This document shows positions 1 to 8,591 of a stretch of 64,000 nt of DNA, piece by piece. The translations under genes and the position numbers were made by a program. The stretch is from Algicoccus sp048820935 (lineage in GTDB: Bacteria; Pseudomonadota; Gammaproteobacteria; Burkholderiales; Burkholderiaceae_B). Numbering within the stretch: the first letter of the stretch is position 1; each line of letters starts with the position of its first letter. Below the pieces are notes generated by a model. That model was not told where the DNA came from. It saw only the letters and a program-made list of their open reading frames with translations, and ran no database searches. Where the stretch lies: NCBI RefSeq assembly GCF_048820935.1, contig NZ_JBMERD010000002.1, positions 1 through 64,000 of the forward strand, in the 5' to 3' direction.

Positions 1-37
1 TAAAGTAGGGTGTGCGCTATAAAAGGAAGAAAGTTTG

Positions 38-70
38 CCCGGTTTCTGTGCTTTGGAGACCGGGATTTTT
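38..70 (+). terminator. Rho-independent terminator of an upstream gene
   Basis: A 9-bp stem, CCCGGTTTC against GAGACCGGG with one G-U pair, is followed by ATTTTTG. It probably ends a gene lying before the window; the first three bases, TAA, could be that gene's stop codon, but this cannot be confirmed. Confidence 0.7.
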
Positions 71-345
71 GTGATGAATGTACAAGAAAAACCCAAAAAA
101 TCAAGAGTAGTCACTAAAAGATACTATCAGTATTAGTACCTAAATCTGTTGAATCGCCTTGACGAGTGGACCTGTGGCTAAGTATCCTTTTTGGCAGATA
201 CTGTTTTTTTGCGGGACTTTTGAGTCCTGCTAAAAAGAGTTTTTGACACGATACGTTGAATCGGTCAGAGTGATTTTTTGACGAACTTCAACGTTCAGGT
301 GTACGAACGCTGTCGCAATGACAGTGAAATTTTGGAGGCATCAAT
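71..345. other. Upstream region of the TAXI receptor gene
   Basis: No gene is seen. The stretch holds a hairpin at 211-230 (GCGGGACT/AGTCCTGC, one mismatch) and a TTGACA hexamer at about 243-248 that could be a -35 box, without a convincing -10. A good ribosome-binding site, TTGGAGG, lies just before the ATG at 346. Confidence 0.4.
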
Positions 346-1353
346 ATGATCAGTACAAAAAAAACCCTGAAACGTTTTGCGTTGGCTGGTGTGGCATCCG
401 CATTGGCTGTTTTTGGTAGTGCGCACGCCGCAAAAATTGCGATTGGGCCGGCTGCCAGTGAGACCAACTCAGTCTCGCGCGTCATTTTGCAAGGTTACGG
501 TTTGGGCGAGGGTGACTATCAGGCGTTTCAGGAAGGATTTGGAAACGCTGCAGATCTTGTTCAAGACGGTAACATCGACATTTCGATCGGTATTCTGGGT
601 GTGCCCGCCGGTAGTATTGAGAGCTTGAATGCGTCTACAGGTGACGTGGTGATGCTGGGTCTGTCCGACGCCGTGATTGAGAAAGCGGAAAAAGAAAACC
701 GCTACGGTCGTTACGTGATCCCAAAAACTGCGTATAAATTCCTTGATGCCGATGTGCCAACCATTGCAGCTTTTGCTGTGATGGTAGTGAATACTGACAC
801 AATTGACGATGAGCTGGCCTATCAGATGGCTAAAGCCATGGTCGAGAATTCCAATGAGATCACGCACGCTCAAGGTGTTCAGTTAACACTAGAGAACGCA
901 CTCAATGGTGCACAAGGTCTGCCGATTCACCCAGGTGCTAAACGCTATTATGAAGAGCGTGGCTTGAAGGTCGATGGCCCCGTTGCTGAAGTGAAAGCCA
1001 CGAAAGACAAGCGCAAAAAAGAATTCGTTCTGGGTACAGGTAGCCAAGGTGGAACTTACTACCCACTGGGCGGTGAAATTGCCAACGTCTGGAATAAACA
1101 CGCAGATGGCAACTTTACCAACGTTGAAACGGGTGCGTCACTGGAAAACTTGGCCACAATCGGTCGCGGCAAGATGGACGCCGGTATGACGGTTCACGTC
1201 CCTGCTCTGAATGCTGTGAACGGTGAAGGTCAGTTTAAAGATCGTCAGGTGAATAACGTTGCCTTTATCGGCCACGTCTATCCTGAAGTGGTTCAGATCG
1301 TGACTCGTAAAGCCACAGGCATCAAAAGCCTTGATGATATTGCCAAGAAGTAA
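346..1353 (+). CDS. TAXI-family TRAP solute receptor with circularly permuted domain order
   Basis: Periplasmic binding protein of 335 residues. A Sec signal peptide (about 1-28, ending in SAHA) precedes the mature chain. Residues 30-207 match what is normally the C-terminal two thirds of a TAXI receptor: IAIGPAASET, then DGNIDIS, DVPTIAA, and HPGAKRYYEE. After a charged linker (about 208-225) comes what is normally the N-terminus: FVLGTGSQGGTYYPLGG, ETGASLENLA, YPEVVQIVTRKATGIKSLDDIAKK in two pieces. In canonical family members, including the one at 49136-50086, the second block comes first. The ORF is continuous and has no duplicated segment, so this looks like a true permutation rather than a broken gene. 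It is followed by its likely permease at 1726. The ligand is unknown. Confidence 0.88.
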   Translation: MISTKKTLKRFALAGVASALAVFGSAHAAKIAIGPAASETNSVSRVILQGYGLGEGDYQAFQEGFGNAADLVQDGNIDISIGILGVPAGSIESLNASTGDVVMLGLSDAVIEKAEKENRYGRYVIPKTAYKFLDADVPTIAAFAVMVVNTDTIDDELAYQMAKAMVENSNEITHAQGVQLTLENALNGAQGLPIHPGAKRYYEERGLKVDGPVAEVKATKDKRKKEFVLGTGSQGGTYYPLGGEIANVWNKHADGNFTNVETGASLENLATIGRGKMDAGMTVHVPALNAVNGEGQFKDRQVNNVAFIGHVYPEVVQIVTRKATGIKSLDDIAKK

Positions 1354-1725
1354 TCAATCCTGAGTCATCAGGTCCCAGCATGGAAAACTCTGGAAAGGGT
1401 TTTTCATGCTCTTCTAGTGCATTGAGCTCGGGGCATATCGTTGTTTGTCTGGGGTTCAGATGACAAAAAACAATGTGGAGACCGGTCGGTCTTCGCCAAC
1501 AGTCGACGCGCCTTCACGTTTGTCGTGAAATTGTTGGCTCACTGCGGTTGTATCAGTTTGCAGGGAGCGTTCCCCTGATGGAGGTCAACGCATCTTTTTG
1601 ATTAAGACAGGTCGCGCAATGATGATAAAACAAAACGCTCGGCCCGATGCAGACATTGAATTAGGTTAATCAAAATTGCATCCGAAAAAGATTGTGGTGG
1701 TTGTCCTTGGAAAGGAATCGTTGTA
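1354..1725. other. Spacer between TAXI receptor and permease genes
   Basis: This 372-base spacer has no ORF resembling the missing or duplicated part of a TAXI receptor. It contains the hairpin at 1378-1409, a short palindrome GACCGGTCGGTC-like near 1480-1496, and a small TTCACG/CGTGAA stem near 1514-1530. An AAGGA ribosome-binding site precedes the permease ATG. Confidence 0.4.
1378..1409 (+). terminator. Long hairpin after the TAXI receptor gene
   Basis: A 13-bp stem (GCATGGAAAACTC with GGGTTTTTCATGC, two G-U pairs) encloses a 6-base loop. Only a weak T-rich stretch (TCTTCT) follows. It may be a partial terminator or an RNA-stabilising hairpin that keeps the receptor transcript more abundant than the permease transcript, as is common for binding-protein operons; that role is inferred. 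Confidence 0.6.
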
Positions 1726-3720
1726 ATGGATAGAAATGAGAGCGCCCTGAGCAAAGAAGAGCAGGCACTGGCCGCAGAAAAAGATGCGCAAGCGATTCTT
1801 CAAAAATATGATCGGGAGAGTAACTTCCGAGAAAATATCGGCATGTGGGCCTGGGTGGTGATGTTCCTTGGGGTGGCTCTGACCGTCTTCCATCTGTATA
1901 CCGGGTATTTCGGCACACTACCCTCACAAAAACAGGGTGCCCTGCATCTGGGTACCGCCTTGGGGCTGATTTTCTTACTGTTCCCGAGGGTGAAAGGTCA
2001 GCAACTGTTTCAAAAATCCGTCCCTTGGTATGACGTGGTGCTGGCATTTGCTGCGATGTACATTACTTACTACAAGGTCATCAACTTTGATGAGCTGTTG
2101 ATGGGCGTGACGTGGGGTTATAGCGAATATGACACTTATCTGTCGGTTGCCGGCATTGTGTTGTTGCTTGAAGCGACCCGTCGAACGGTCGGACTGCCGA
2201 TTGTGCTGGTGGCGCTGGTGATGATTGGCTATGCCATGTTTGGCAATTACATCCCGACACAGCTTCTGTCGCATCAAGGTTATGATTTTGACGATGTTGC
2301 GACCAAACTTTGGTATCGAGATAGTGGGGTGTTTGGCACACCGATACAGATTTCCGCAAAGTACATTTACCTGTTCTTGTTTTTTGGTGTGCTTTTGATT
2401 CACACACGCATTGGTCAATTTTTTAACGATCTCGCATTTGGATTGACAGGACGGTTTACCGGTGGAACCGCCAAAGCGGCTGTGGTGGCCAGTGCCTTGC
2501 AAGGCATGGTATCGGGTAGCTCGGTGGGCAATACCGTGGCATCCGGTTCCTTTACCATTCCTATGATGAAAAACGCAGGCTTTAAGCCGGAGTTTGCTGC
2601 GGGAACCGAAGCTTCAGCTTCCACGGGCGGTCAAATCATGCCACCCATCATGGGGGCAGCCGCTTTTATCATGATGGAGTACTTAGGTGTTTCGTATGCG
2701 GTGGTGATGGCGGCTGCCATTATTCCAGCCATTTTGTATTTCTTGGGGATCTTCATTGGGACCCACTTTGAAGCCAAGCGTTTGCGCATTGTGGGGCTGC
2801 CCAAGTCAGAGTTGCCTAATGTTGGCATCCTCATGAAGCAATACGGCTATATGCTGCTGCCGTTATTCGTGATTACAGGGACAGTCATGATTGGCTATAC
2901 GCCACAAAGAGCCGCCATCATGGGGATTCTGACAGCTTTCTTGGTGAGCATGGTGCGTAAAGAAACGCGCATGGGATTTCGCAAGATTATCTATGTGCTG
3001 GAGCAGGGCGCACGCGTGGCTTTGCCAGTGATTGCAGCGGTGGCCACAGCCGGTATTATTGCCGGTGTGGTCAGCATGACTGGGTTGGGTGCGAAGTTCG
3101 CAACCAGCATCATTGCCTTGTCTGGTGGCGTTTTGTTCTTGGCTTTGTTCTTTACGATGATTGCTTGTCTCGTGCTTGGCATGGGTCTGCCGACAACGGC
3201 TAACTATGTGGTGACGGCGACCGTCGCAGCACCCGCATTGATCAATGGTTTTGATTTGTCGCCAATTGCAGTCCACATGTTCGTGTTCTATTTCGGGATT
3301 GTGGCTGATATCACACCCCCAGTGTGTCTGGCGGCTTATGCCGGTGCAGGGATTGCGCGCGCCAATCCGTTCCAGAGTGGGGTGACGGCCGTCAAGCTGG
3401 CGATTGCTGCGTTCATCATTCCTTACATCTTTATTTACAATCCAATTCTGGTTATGGATAACGTGACGGTTGTACCGCTTATTTTGGCGGTTGCGACAGC
3501 AATTCTGGGCATGGTCGCAGTCAGTAGCTCGATGATTGGATTCTTTATGAGTAAGGCCAAGGCTTGGGAGCGTGTGGTGCTCTTTGCGGCCGGTATCTGC
3601 CTAATTATGCCGGATTTTGTGATCAGTCTGATTGGCTTGGCTGTGTTGGCGGGGATTTGGATTCTTCAGAAACCTCGCAAAGACGATGACGGACCTGGTC
3701 TGAAGGAAGTGACTGCTTAA
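1726..3720 (+). CDS. TRAP transporter fused permease (DctQ-DctM type, TAXI-associated)
   Basis: Multispanning inner-membrane protein of 664 residues, the length expected for the 4TM/12TM fused permeases that pair with TAXI receptors. It drives ion-coupled uptake of the solute presented by the periplasmic receptor. After a hydrophilic start (about 1-40) many hydrophobic helices follow. Typical TRAP-M motifs are visible: STGGQIMPPIMGAAAF at about residue 300, and GMGLPTTANYVVTA at about 485. The ATG at 1726 has an AAGGA site. The only receptor gene nearby is the permuted one directly upstream, so the two probably form one transporter. Substrate unknown. Confidence 0.93.
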   Translation: MDRNESALSKEEQALAAEKDAQAILQKYDRESNFRENIGMWAWVVMFLGVALTVFHLYTGYFGTLPSQKQGALHLGTALGLIFLLFPRVKGQQLFQKSVPWYDVVLAFAAMYITYYKVINFDELLMGVTWGYSEYDTYLSVAGIVLLLEATRRTVGLPIVLVALVMIGYAMFGNYIPTQLLSHQGYDFDDVATKLWYRDSGVFGTPIQISAKYIYLFLFFGVLLIHTRIGQFFNDLAFGLTGRFTGGTAKAAVVASALQGMVSGSSVGNTVASGSFTIPMMKNAGFKPEFAAGTEASASTGGQIMPPIMGAAAFIMMEYLGVSYAVVMAAAIIPAILYFLGIFIGTHFEAKRLRIVGLPKSELPNVGILMKQYGYMLLPLFVITGTVMIGYTPQRAAIMGILTAFLVSMVRKETRMGFRKIIYVLEQGARVALPVIAAVATAGIIAGVVSMTGLGAKFATSIIALSGGVLFLALFFTMIACLVLGMGLPTTANYVVTATVAAPALINGFDLSPIAVHMFVFYFGIVADITPPVCLAAYAGAGIARANPFQSGVTAVKLAIAAFIIPYIFIYNPILVMDNVTVVPLILAVATAILGMVAVSSSMIGFFMSKAKAWERVVLFAAGICLIMPDFVISLIGLAVLAGIWILQKPRKDDDGPGLKEVTA

Positions 3721-4367
3721 ATGAGGGTTAGTAACCGTTAGCTTAAATCTATCCGAATCTATGCCTACGTACTCAAATGAATAGATTCATAAGCGACCAT
3801 GTTACGACACGATCACCCAAATAGGGTCACCGCTATTTGTTAGCTTTGCTCCTGTAAGGAGAGTTTCGCCGATTGTTCATGCGTCACAGAGCCTCCGTAG
3901 GCTAGCAGTGAATTTGGGAATCTTTACAGCTAGAATGATTTCCATATATAGATAAGAACTCTTTAGCTTTGTGGTAATTGAACTGACTAAGGAGAGCGAA
4001 CCAAGCATTGAGTCGTCAACAAATCGGTAGTTGCAACCGTGACTTCAATACAGCAAAAAATATTCTGTACTATGCAGAGACAATATTGACGAAAATTGGG
4101 TGGGTCAATATAGGCGGAAAGTTATTCCGTGTCAGCCTATGGAGTTGAAGTAAATCCTAGCGATTGTGTGCTGCTAGGTGTTGATGGAGAAGTAGGAAGA
4201 GAACATCAAATGTACGGTGAGTCGATTTGAGTAAGTTTTTTGTAATGGTTAACCAGATTGTGGTCTTTATCTAAAACACATAGACTTGTTTAGTCGTCGG
4301 AGTCTTTGGTGTTGTGCCATGTTCAAGCAGGCTCTGTGGTCAAACTGATTTTTTTGGAAGTGCGAAT
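3721..4367. other. Gene-poor spacer with inverted repeat and possible gene relic
   Basis: About 650 bases without a supported gene, visibly richer in A+T than the neighbours. Short hairpins occur near 3850 (CTCCTGTAAGGAG) and 3890 (AGCCTCCGTAGGCT). An inverted repeat lies at 4083-4111. A short open stretch from roughly 4117 to 4230 reads as protein-like sequence (VEVNPSDCVLLGVDGEVG) but has no ATG start or recognisable family. It may be the remnant of a decayed gene. The last 130 bases should hold the liv promoter, which is not clear by eye. Confidence 0.4.
4083..4111. repeat. Inverted repeat ATATTGAC-N13-GTCAATAT
   Basis: Two perfect 8-base arms separated by 13 bases, in the A+T-rich spacer upstream of the liv operon. 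It could be an operator or the relic of a mobile-element end; nothing else supports either reading. Confidence 0.45.
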
Positions 4368-5486
4368 ATGTCTGTTTCTTTTCGTATTAAAACACTCGCC
4401 GCAGTTTTAGGCAGCGCAAGCCTGATGGCTTTTTCGTCGGCTCAAGCAGAAATTACCATTGCCATGGTGATCCCGGCCACAGGTCCATTGACCCAGTACG
4501 GGGATATGGTGAAAGAAGGCGTGGCTACCGCCGTTGAACTCATTAATGCTGAAGGTGGGATTAATGGTGAAAAACTGACAACGGTCATCGTGGATGATGC
4601 ATGTGAGCCTAAGCAAGGGCCTGTGGCAGCTAACCGTGTTGTGAACGACAAGGTGAATTATGTGATCGGACCGGTTTGTTCGGGTGCTGCGATTGCGGCC
4701 ATGCCGATTTACGACAATGAAGGGGTGGTGGTGTTAACACCGTCGGCTACCGCACCTGCCCTGACCGACAACAATGGTTATCACTATATCTTTCGCACCA
4801 TTGGTCGCGATGACCAGCAAGGTCCAGCCGCTGCGAAATACATCATCAATAACGTCAAGCCCAGTAAAGTGGCCGTCCTTCACGACAAACAATCCTATGG
4901 TCAAGGGATTGCCGCCAACGTGCGTGATGTCCTGAAAGATGCGGGCGTGGATGTGGTGCTGTTTGAGGGCATTAACGCCGGTGACAGTGACTATTCAGCC
5001 GTCATCACCAAGCTCAAGAGCGAAGGCGTTGATTTCGTCTACTTTGGTGGCTATCACCCAGAAATGGGTTTGCTGTTGCGTCAAGGTGCAGAACAAGGTC
5101 TTAAAGTGCCCATGATGGGGCCCGAGGGTGTGGGTAACCCGGATGTGAATGCCATCGCAGGTGAGGCCGTTGAAGGCATGTTGCTGACATTGCCAACCGA
5201 CTTTTCACAAAACCCAGAGAACGCTGCAATTGTGAAAGCGTTTAAAGACAACAAACGCGATCCATCAGGTGCTTTCCAGATGACCGCCTTTACGGGCGTG
5301 CAAGTTTTAGCTGAAGCTCTGAAAGCAGTGGGTGATGATCCGGACAAAGTGGCTGATTACCTACACGCCAATCAGTTCAATACGCCCATTGGCGCAGTGG
5401 CCTGGAATGAGCAGGGTGACCTCAAAGATTTTGTATTTGATATCTTTGAGTGGCATGCAGATGGCAGTAAAACACCTGCTAAATAA
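4368..5486 (+). CDS. livJ: Branched-chain amino-acid ABC transporter substrate-binding protein
   Basis: Periplasmic LivJ/LivK-type receptor of 372 residues for leucine, isoleucine, valine or related amino acids. The mature part starts ITIAMVIPATGPLTQYG after a signal peptide that ends SSAQA. Family features are AVELINAEGGINGEKL, the early disulfide pair (Cys in DDACEP and in GPVCSGAA), and FRTIGRDDQQG. The frame is open 18 codons further upstream to a GTG, but the ATG at 4368 has a GGAAG site and gives a standard signal peptide. It is the first gene of livJHMGF. A stable hairpin separates it from livH, fitting higher expression of the receptor. Confidence 0.93.
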   Translation: MSVSFRIKTLAAVLGSASLMAFSSAQAEITIAMVIPATGPLTQYGDMVKEGVATAVELINAEGGINGEKLTTVIVDDACEPKQGPVAANRVVNDKVNYVIGPVCSGAAIAAMPIYDNEGVVVLTPSATAPALTDNNGYHYIFRTIGRDDQQGPAAAKYIINNVKPSKVAVLHDKQSYGQGIAANVRDVLKDAGVDVVLFEGINAGDSDYSAVITKLKSEGVDFVYFGGYHPEMGLLLRQGAEQGLKVPMMGPEGVGNPDVNAIAGEAVEGMLLTLPTDFSQNPENAAIVKAFKDNKRDPSGAFQMTAFTGVQVLAEALKAVGDDPDKVADYLHANQFNTPIGAVAWNEQGDLKDFVFDIFEWHADGSKTPAK

Positions 5487-5526
5487 GTCTGAAACAGACA
5501 GAAGCGCAATGTTCTGAGTTCTGAAT

Positions 5527-5563
5527 CCTGAGGTTTTGAGTGTTTGCCACACAAAACCTCAGG
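5527..5563 (+). terminator. Strong hairpin between livJ and livH
   Basis: A perfect 11-bp stem, CCTGAGGTTTT with AAAACCTCAGG, is extended by GTGT/ACAC around a small loop. There is no T-run, so it is more likely an mRNA-protecting or processing hairpin at the livJ 3' end than a full terminator, since livHMGF has no other obvious promoter. Confidence 0.65.
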
Positions 5564-5618
5564 GTCAGCTTCGGATCGTTGTGTGCGTTTTAAACATTGA
5601 TCGTGGGGTCGGGTGTAC

Positions 5619-6545
5619 ATGGATGACGTGCTTTCGCAGTTAATCCAGCAACTTTTCAATGGTGTGTCGCTTGGCGCTATTTACGCCTTAATTGCGATTG
5701 GTTACACCATGGTGTACGGTATTATTGGCATCATTAATTTCGCACACGGCGAAATTTACATGATTGGCGGCTATGTCGGTTTAGTGACGCTCTCGGCCAT
5801 TGGTGTTCAAAGTGGTTTGCCAATCTGGCTCATCATTATGCTGATGCTGATTGTCGCCATGATCTTTACCGGCACTTACGGATTTGCGATTGATAAGCTG
5901 GCTTATAAGCCGTTGCGCAACAGTCCGCGACTGGTGCCTTTAATTTCAGCCATTGGCATGTCGATCTTTTTACAAAACTGGGTTGCTTTGGGTCAGGGTG
6001 CCCGAGATATGGCTGTGCCCGCCTTGTTGCCTGGCGCGTTCCGATTCGGTAGTGAAGGGGGTTTTGAGATTTTTATCCCTTATGCGCGCGTCCTAATCAT
6101 TGTTGTGACAGTTGTGCTGATGGCGCTGCTCACTCTCTATATTGGTCATTCACGCATGGGTCGAGCGTCGCGTGCCTGTTCACAAGACATGCACATGGCG
6201 AATTTGTTGGGGATTGATACCAACAAGGTGATTTCGTTTACGTTTGTCTTGGGTGCGATGCTGGCTGCTGTGGGCGGTGTGTTGATTGCGCTCGCAGTTG
6301 GTAAGCTCAATCCGTTTATTGGGTTTCTCGCAGGCATTAAAGCTTTTACAGCGGCCGTGCTGGGAGGTATTGGATCGATTCCAGGTGCCATGCTCGGAGG
6401 CGTGTTGCTGGGTGTCGCTGAAACATTGGCCGCTGCCTACATTTCTTCTGAATACAAAGACATTGTGGCTTTCTCGGTGTTGGTGCTCGTGCTTCTGGTG
6501 CGACCCAGTGGTTTACTCGGTAAACCCGAGGTGGAGAAAGTCTGA
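5619..6545 (+). CDS. livH: Branched-chain amino-acid ABC transporter permease LivH
   Basis: Inner-membrane permease of 308 residues, equal to E. coli LivH. The N-terminus (FNGVSLGAIYALIAIGYTMV, then INFAHGEIYMIGGY) is highly typical of LivH, and the C-terminus carries the coupling region GGIGSIPGAMLGG. It forms the translocation channel with LivM. A GTG two codons upstream is also in frame, but the ATG gives the family start. The stop codon overlaps the livM ATG by one base (TGATG), so the two are translationally coupled. Confidence 0.95.
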   Translation: MDDVLSQLIQQLFNGVSLGAIYALIAIGYTMVYGIIGIINFAHGEIYMIGGYVGLVTLSAIGVQSGLPIWLIIMLMLIVAMIFTGTYGFAIDKLAYKPLRNSPRLVPLISAIGMSIFLQNWVALGQGARDMAVPALLPGAFRFGSEGGFEIFIPYARVLIIVVTVVLMALLTLYIGHSRMGRASRACSQDMHMANLLGIDTNKVISFTFVLGAMLAAVGGVLIALAVGKLNPFIGFLAGIKAFTAAVLGGIGSIPGAMLGGVLLGVAETLAAAYISSEYKDIVAFSVLVLVLLVRPSGLLGKPEVEKV

Positions 6546-7819
6546 TGCGTACAGCAGTGAGGTCAAGTTCTGTGCGCGGATTTGATTGGCGACAAAATTT
6601 CACAGGTGCGATATCAGCAGCGATTATTACAGCTTTGTTGATCATGCCTATTTTTGGGTTTCGGCTAGAGCGAATTGGCTCAAAAACCATCGTGAATCCG
6701 GATTGGGCATTCCTGATCTGGGGTTGCTTGGCGGTTTTTGTGGTGCAGCTATTTCGGCCTGCTTTGAAGCAATATGTGTCGTGGAAAGCACCTACGATTG
6801 TCTTACCTGCGTTAGGGGGGGCAAGACATAAAAACCTGGTGTGGATGTTGCTTGGATTGGTTGTGTTGGTGGTCTGGCCATTTTTGGCGGGTCGCAACGC
6901 AGTCGATATTGCGACGCTCGCCTTGATTTACATCATGTTGGGTCTGGGGCTCAATATTGTGGTGGGTTTTGCGGGTCTCCTAGATTTGGGCTTTGCAGGG
7001 TTTTACGCAACCGGCGCCTATACCTTTGCCCTGCTTTATCACTGGTTAGGTTGGAGCTTTTGGGAGGCCTTGCCAGTTGCTGGCGTGATGGCGGGCTTTT
7101 TTGGGTTGATGCTTGGGTTCCCAGTCTTGCGCTTGCGAGGCGACTATCTGGCCATTGTGACGCTCGGGTTCGGGGAAATTATTCGTTTGCTGCTGATTAA
7201 TTTGACCAGCTTTACCGGCGGGCCTGACGGTATTGCCAATATTCCTAAACCCACGGTGTTTGGCCTTGAAATGACACGTCGCTCGAGCGTGGCAGGAGTT
7301 GAAACATTTCACCAATTCTTTGGGCTCACATATAACACCATGCACATGGTGATCTTCCTGTATTTGATGGCCTTGGTGTTGGCTTTGATCACACTGTGGG
7401 TCTCGAATCGATTGCTGCGTATGCCAATTGGACGGGCTTGGGAAGCTTTGCGCGAAGATGAGATTGCATGCCGCTCGTTAGGGCTTAATCCCATGTCGAT
7501 CAAGCTGTCTGCGTTTACGCTGGGTGCGGTGTTTGCCGGGTTTGGTGGTGCGTTTTTTGCGGCACGTCAGGGTTTTGTGAATCCAGAATCCTTTACATTT
7601 ATGGAATCTGCTTTGATCCTAGCGATTGTGGTGCTGGGCGGAATGGGTTCGCAGTTGGGTGTGATTTTAGCTGCGGTGTTAATTACCGTGGTGCCTGAGT
7701 TTGCGCGTGAGTTTGCACAGTATCGGATGTTGGTCTTTGGGCTCATTATGATCTTGATGATGATCTGGCGCCCGCAAGGCTTGTTGCCCAGTAAACGACC
7801 TCACGTGGAGGTGTCGTGA
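6545..7819 (+). CDS. livM: Branched-chain amino-acid ABC transporter permease LivM
   Basis: Second channel subunit, 424 residues, about the length of E. coli LivM. Like that protein it has a long N-terminal extension with extra hydrophobic segments before the conserved core (LGLNIVVGFAGLLDLGFAGFY split around residue 140). Further family features are LRLRGDYLAIVTLGFGEIIR and the coupling motif AWEALREDEIACRSLG near residue 300. It overlaps livH by one base at its start and livG by one base at its end. Confidence 0.95.
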   Translation: MRTAVRSSSVRGFDWRQNFTGAISAAIITALLIMPIFGFRLERIGSKTIVNPDWAFLIWGCLAVFVVQLFRPALKQYVSWKAPTIVLPALGGARHKNLVWMLLGLVVLVVWPFLAGRNAVDIATLALIYIMLGLGLNIVVGFAGLLDLGFAGFYATGAYTFALLYHWLGWSFWEALPVAGVMAGFFGLMLGFPVLRLRGDYLAIVTLGFGEIIRLLLINLTSFTGGPDGIANIPKPTVFGLEMTRRSSVAGVETFHQFFGLTYNTMHMVIFLYLMALVLALITLWVSNRLLRMPIGRAWEALREDEIACRSLGLNPMSIKLSAFTLGAVFAGFGGAFFAARQGFVNPESFTFMESALILAIVVLGGMGSQLGVILAAVLITVVPEFAREFAQYRMLVFGLIMILMMIWRPQGLLPSKRPHVEVS

Positions 7820-8589
7820 TGGCAAACGACGATTCGTTTCTGACAGTGACCGACCTGAGTATGCGGTTTGGTGGATTGCTGGCCGTCGATGGCATTAGTT
7901 TTTCTGTAAAGCCGCGTGAAATCTTTGTTGTGATTGGCCCAAATGGGGCGGGTAAAACCACGGTCTTTAATTGCATCAGTGGTTTTTACAAACCGACAAC
8001 GGGCAGTATTCGTTTGCAAGGCCGAGAAATTGCCTCTATGGGTAGCCATCAAGTGGCTCGCCAAGGCGTGGTGCGCACGTTTCAGAACGTGCGACTATTC
8101 AAGAGCATGACGGTCTTGGAGAATTTATTGGTGGCGCAACATAATCTGCGCACCAACATGCTGACCGGGCTTCTCAAAACGCGCCGCTATCGTGAGACTG
8201 AAGAGAAGATGCTTAAGCAAGCATTGTTCTGGCTGGATTACATGGATTTGCGCGAATTTGCGAACCGAGAAGCCGGCAACCTTGCTTATGGTCATCAACG
8301 TCGACTTGAAATTGCCAGATGCATGGTCACGCAGCCCCGAGTTTTGATGCTCGATGAACCCGCTGCAGGCTTAAACCCCCAAGAGAAAAAAGACCTTCAA
8401 CTGTTGATTGGCCGTTTGCGGGATGAGTTTGATGTGTGCGTGCTCTTAATTGAACACGACATGAGTTTAGTGATGGGCGTGGCTGAAAGGATTTTAGTGA
8501 TGGAGCATGGACGTCCAATTGCGTTGGATATTCCCGAGAAAGTCCGTAATGACGAACGTGTGATCAAGGCCTATCTGGGAGAAGAATAA
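7819..8589 (+). CDS. livG: Branched-chain amino-acid ABC transporter ATPase LivG
   Basis: Cytoplasmic ATP-binding subunit of 256 residues. Walker A is GPNGAGKTT (about 36-44), the signature region is LAYGHQRRLEIAR, and Walker B is VLMLDEPAAGLNP. The degenerate signature (YGHQRR rather than LSGGQ) is normal for LivG. It works with LivF on the LivHM channel. A GTG one codon earlier is possible; the ATG overlaps the livM stop by one base and lies downstream of GGAGG. Confidence 0.95.
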   Translation: MANDDSFLTVTDLSMRFGGLLAVDGISFSVKPREIFVVIGPNGAGKTTVFNCISGFYKPTTGSIRLQGREIASMGSHQVARQGVVRTFQNVRLFKSMTVLENLLVAQHNLRTNMLTGLLKTRRYRETEEKMLKQALFWLDYMDLREFANREAGNLAYGHQRRLEIARCMVTQPRVLMLDEPAAGLNPQEKKDLQLLIGRLRDEFDVCVLLIEHDMSLVMGVAERILVMEHGRPIALDIPEKVRNDERVIKAYLGEE

Positions 8590-8591
8590 TT

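Noticed and set aside
211..230. Second terminator in the first 345 bases
   Set aside because: The GCGGGACT/AGTCCTGC hairpin is not followed by T on either strand.
4190..4260. Group II intron 3' end (GTACGGTGAG-like motif)
   Set aside because: Only a few bases resemble domain V, with no partner strand and no maturase gene.
4314..4367. GTG start 18 codons upstream for livJ
   Set aside because: The extension would block the signal peptide; the ATG at 4368 has a suitable ribosome-binding site.
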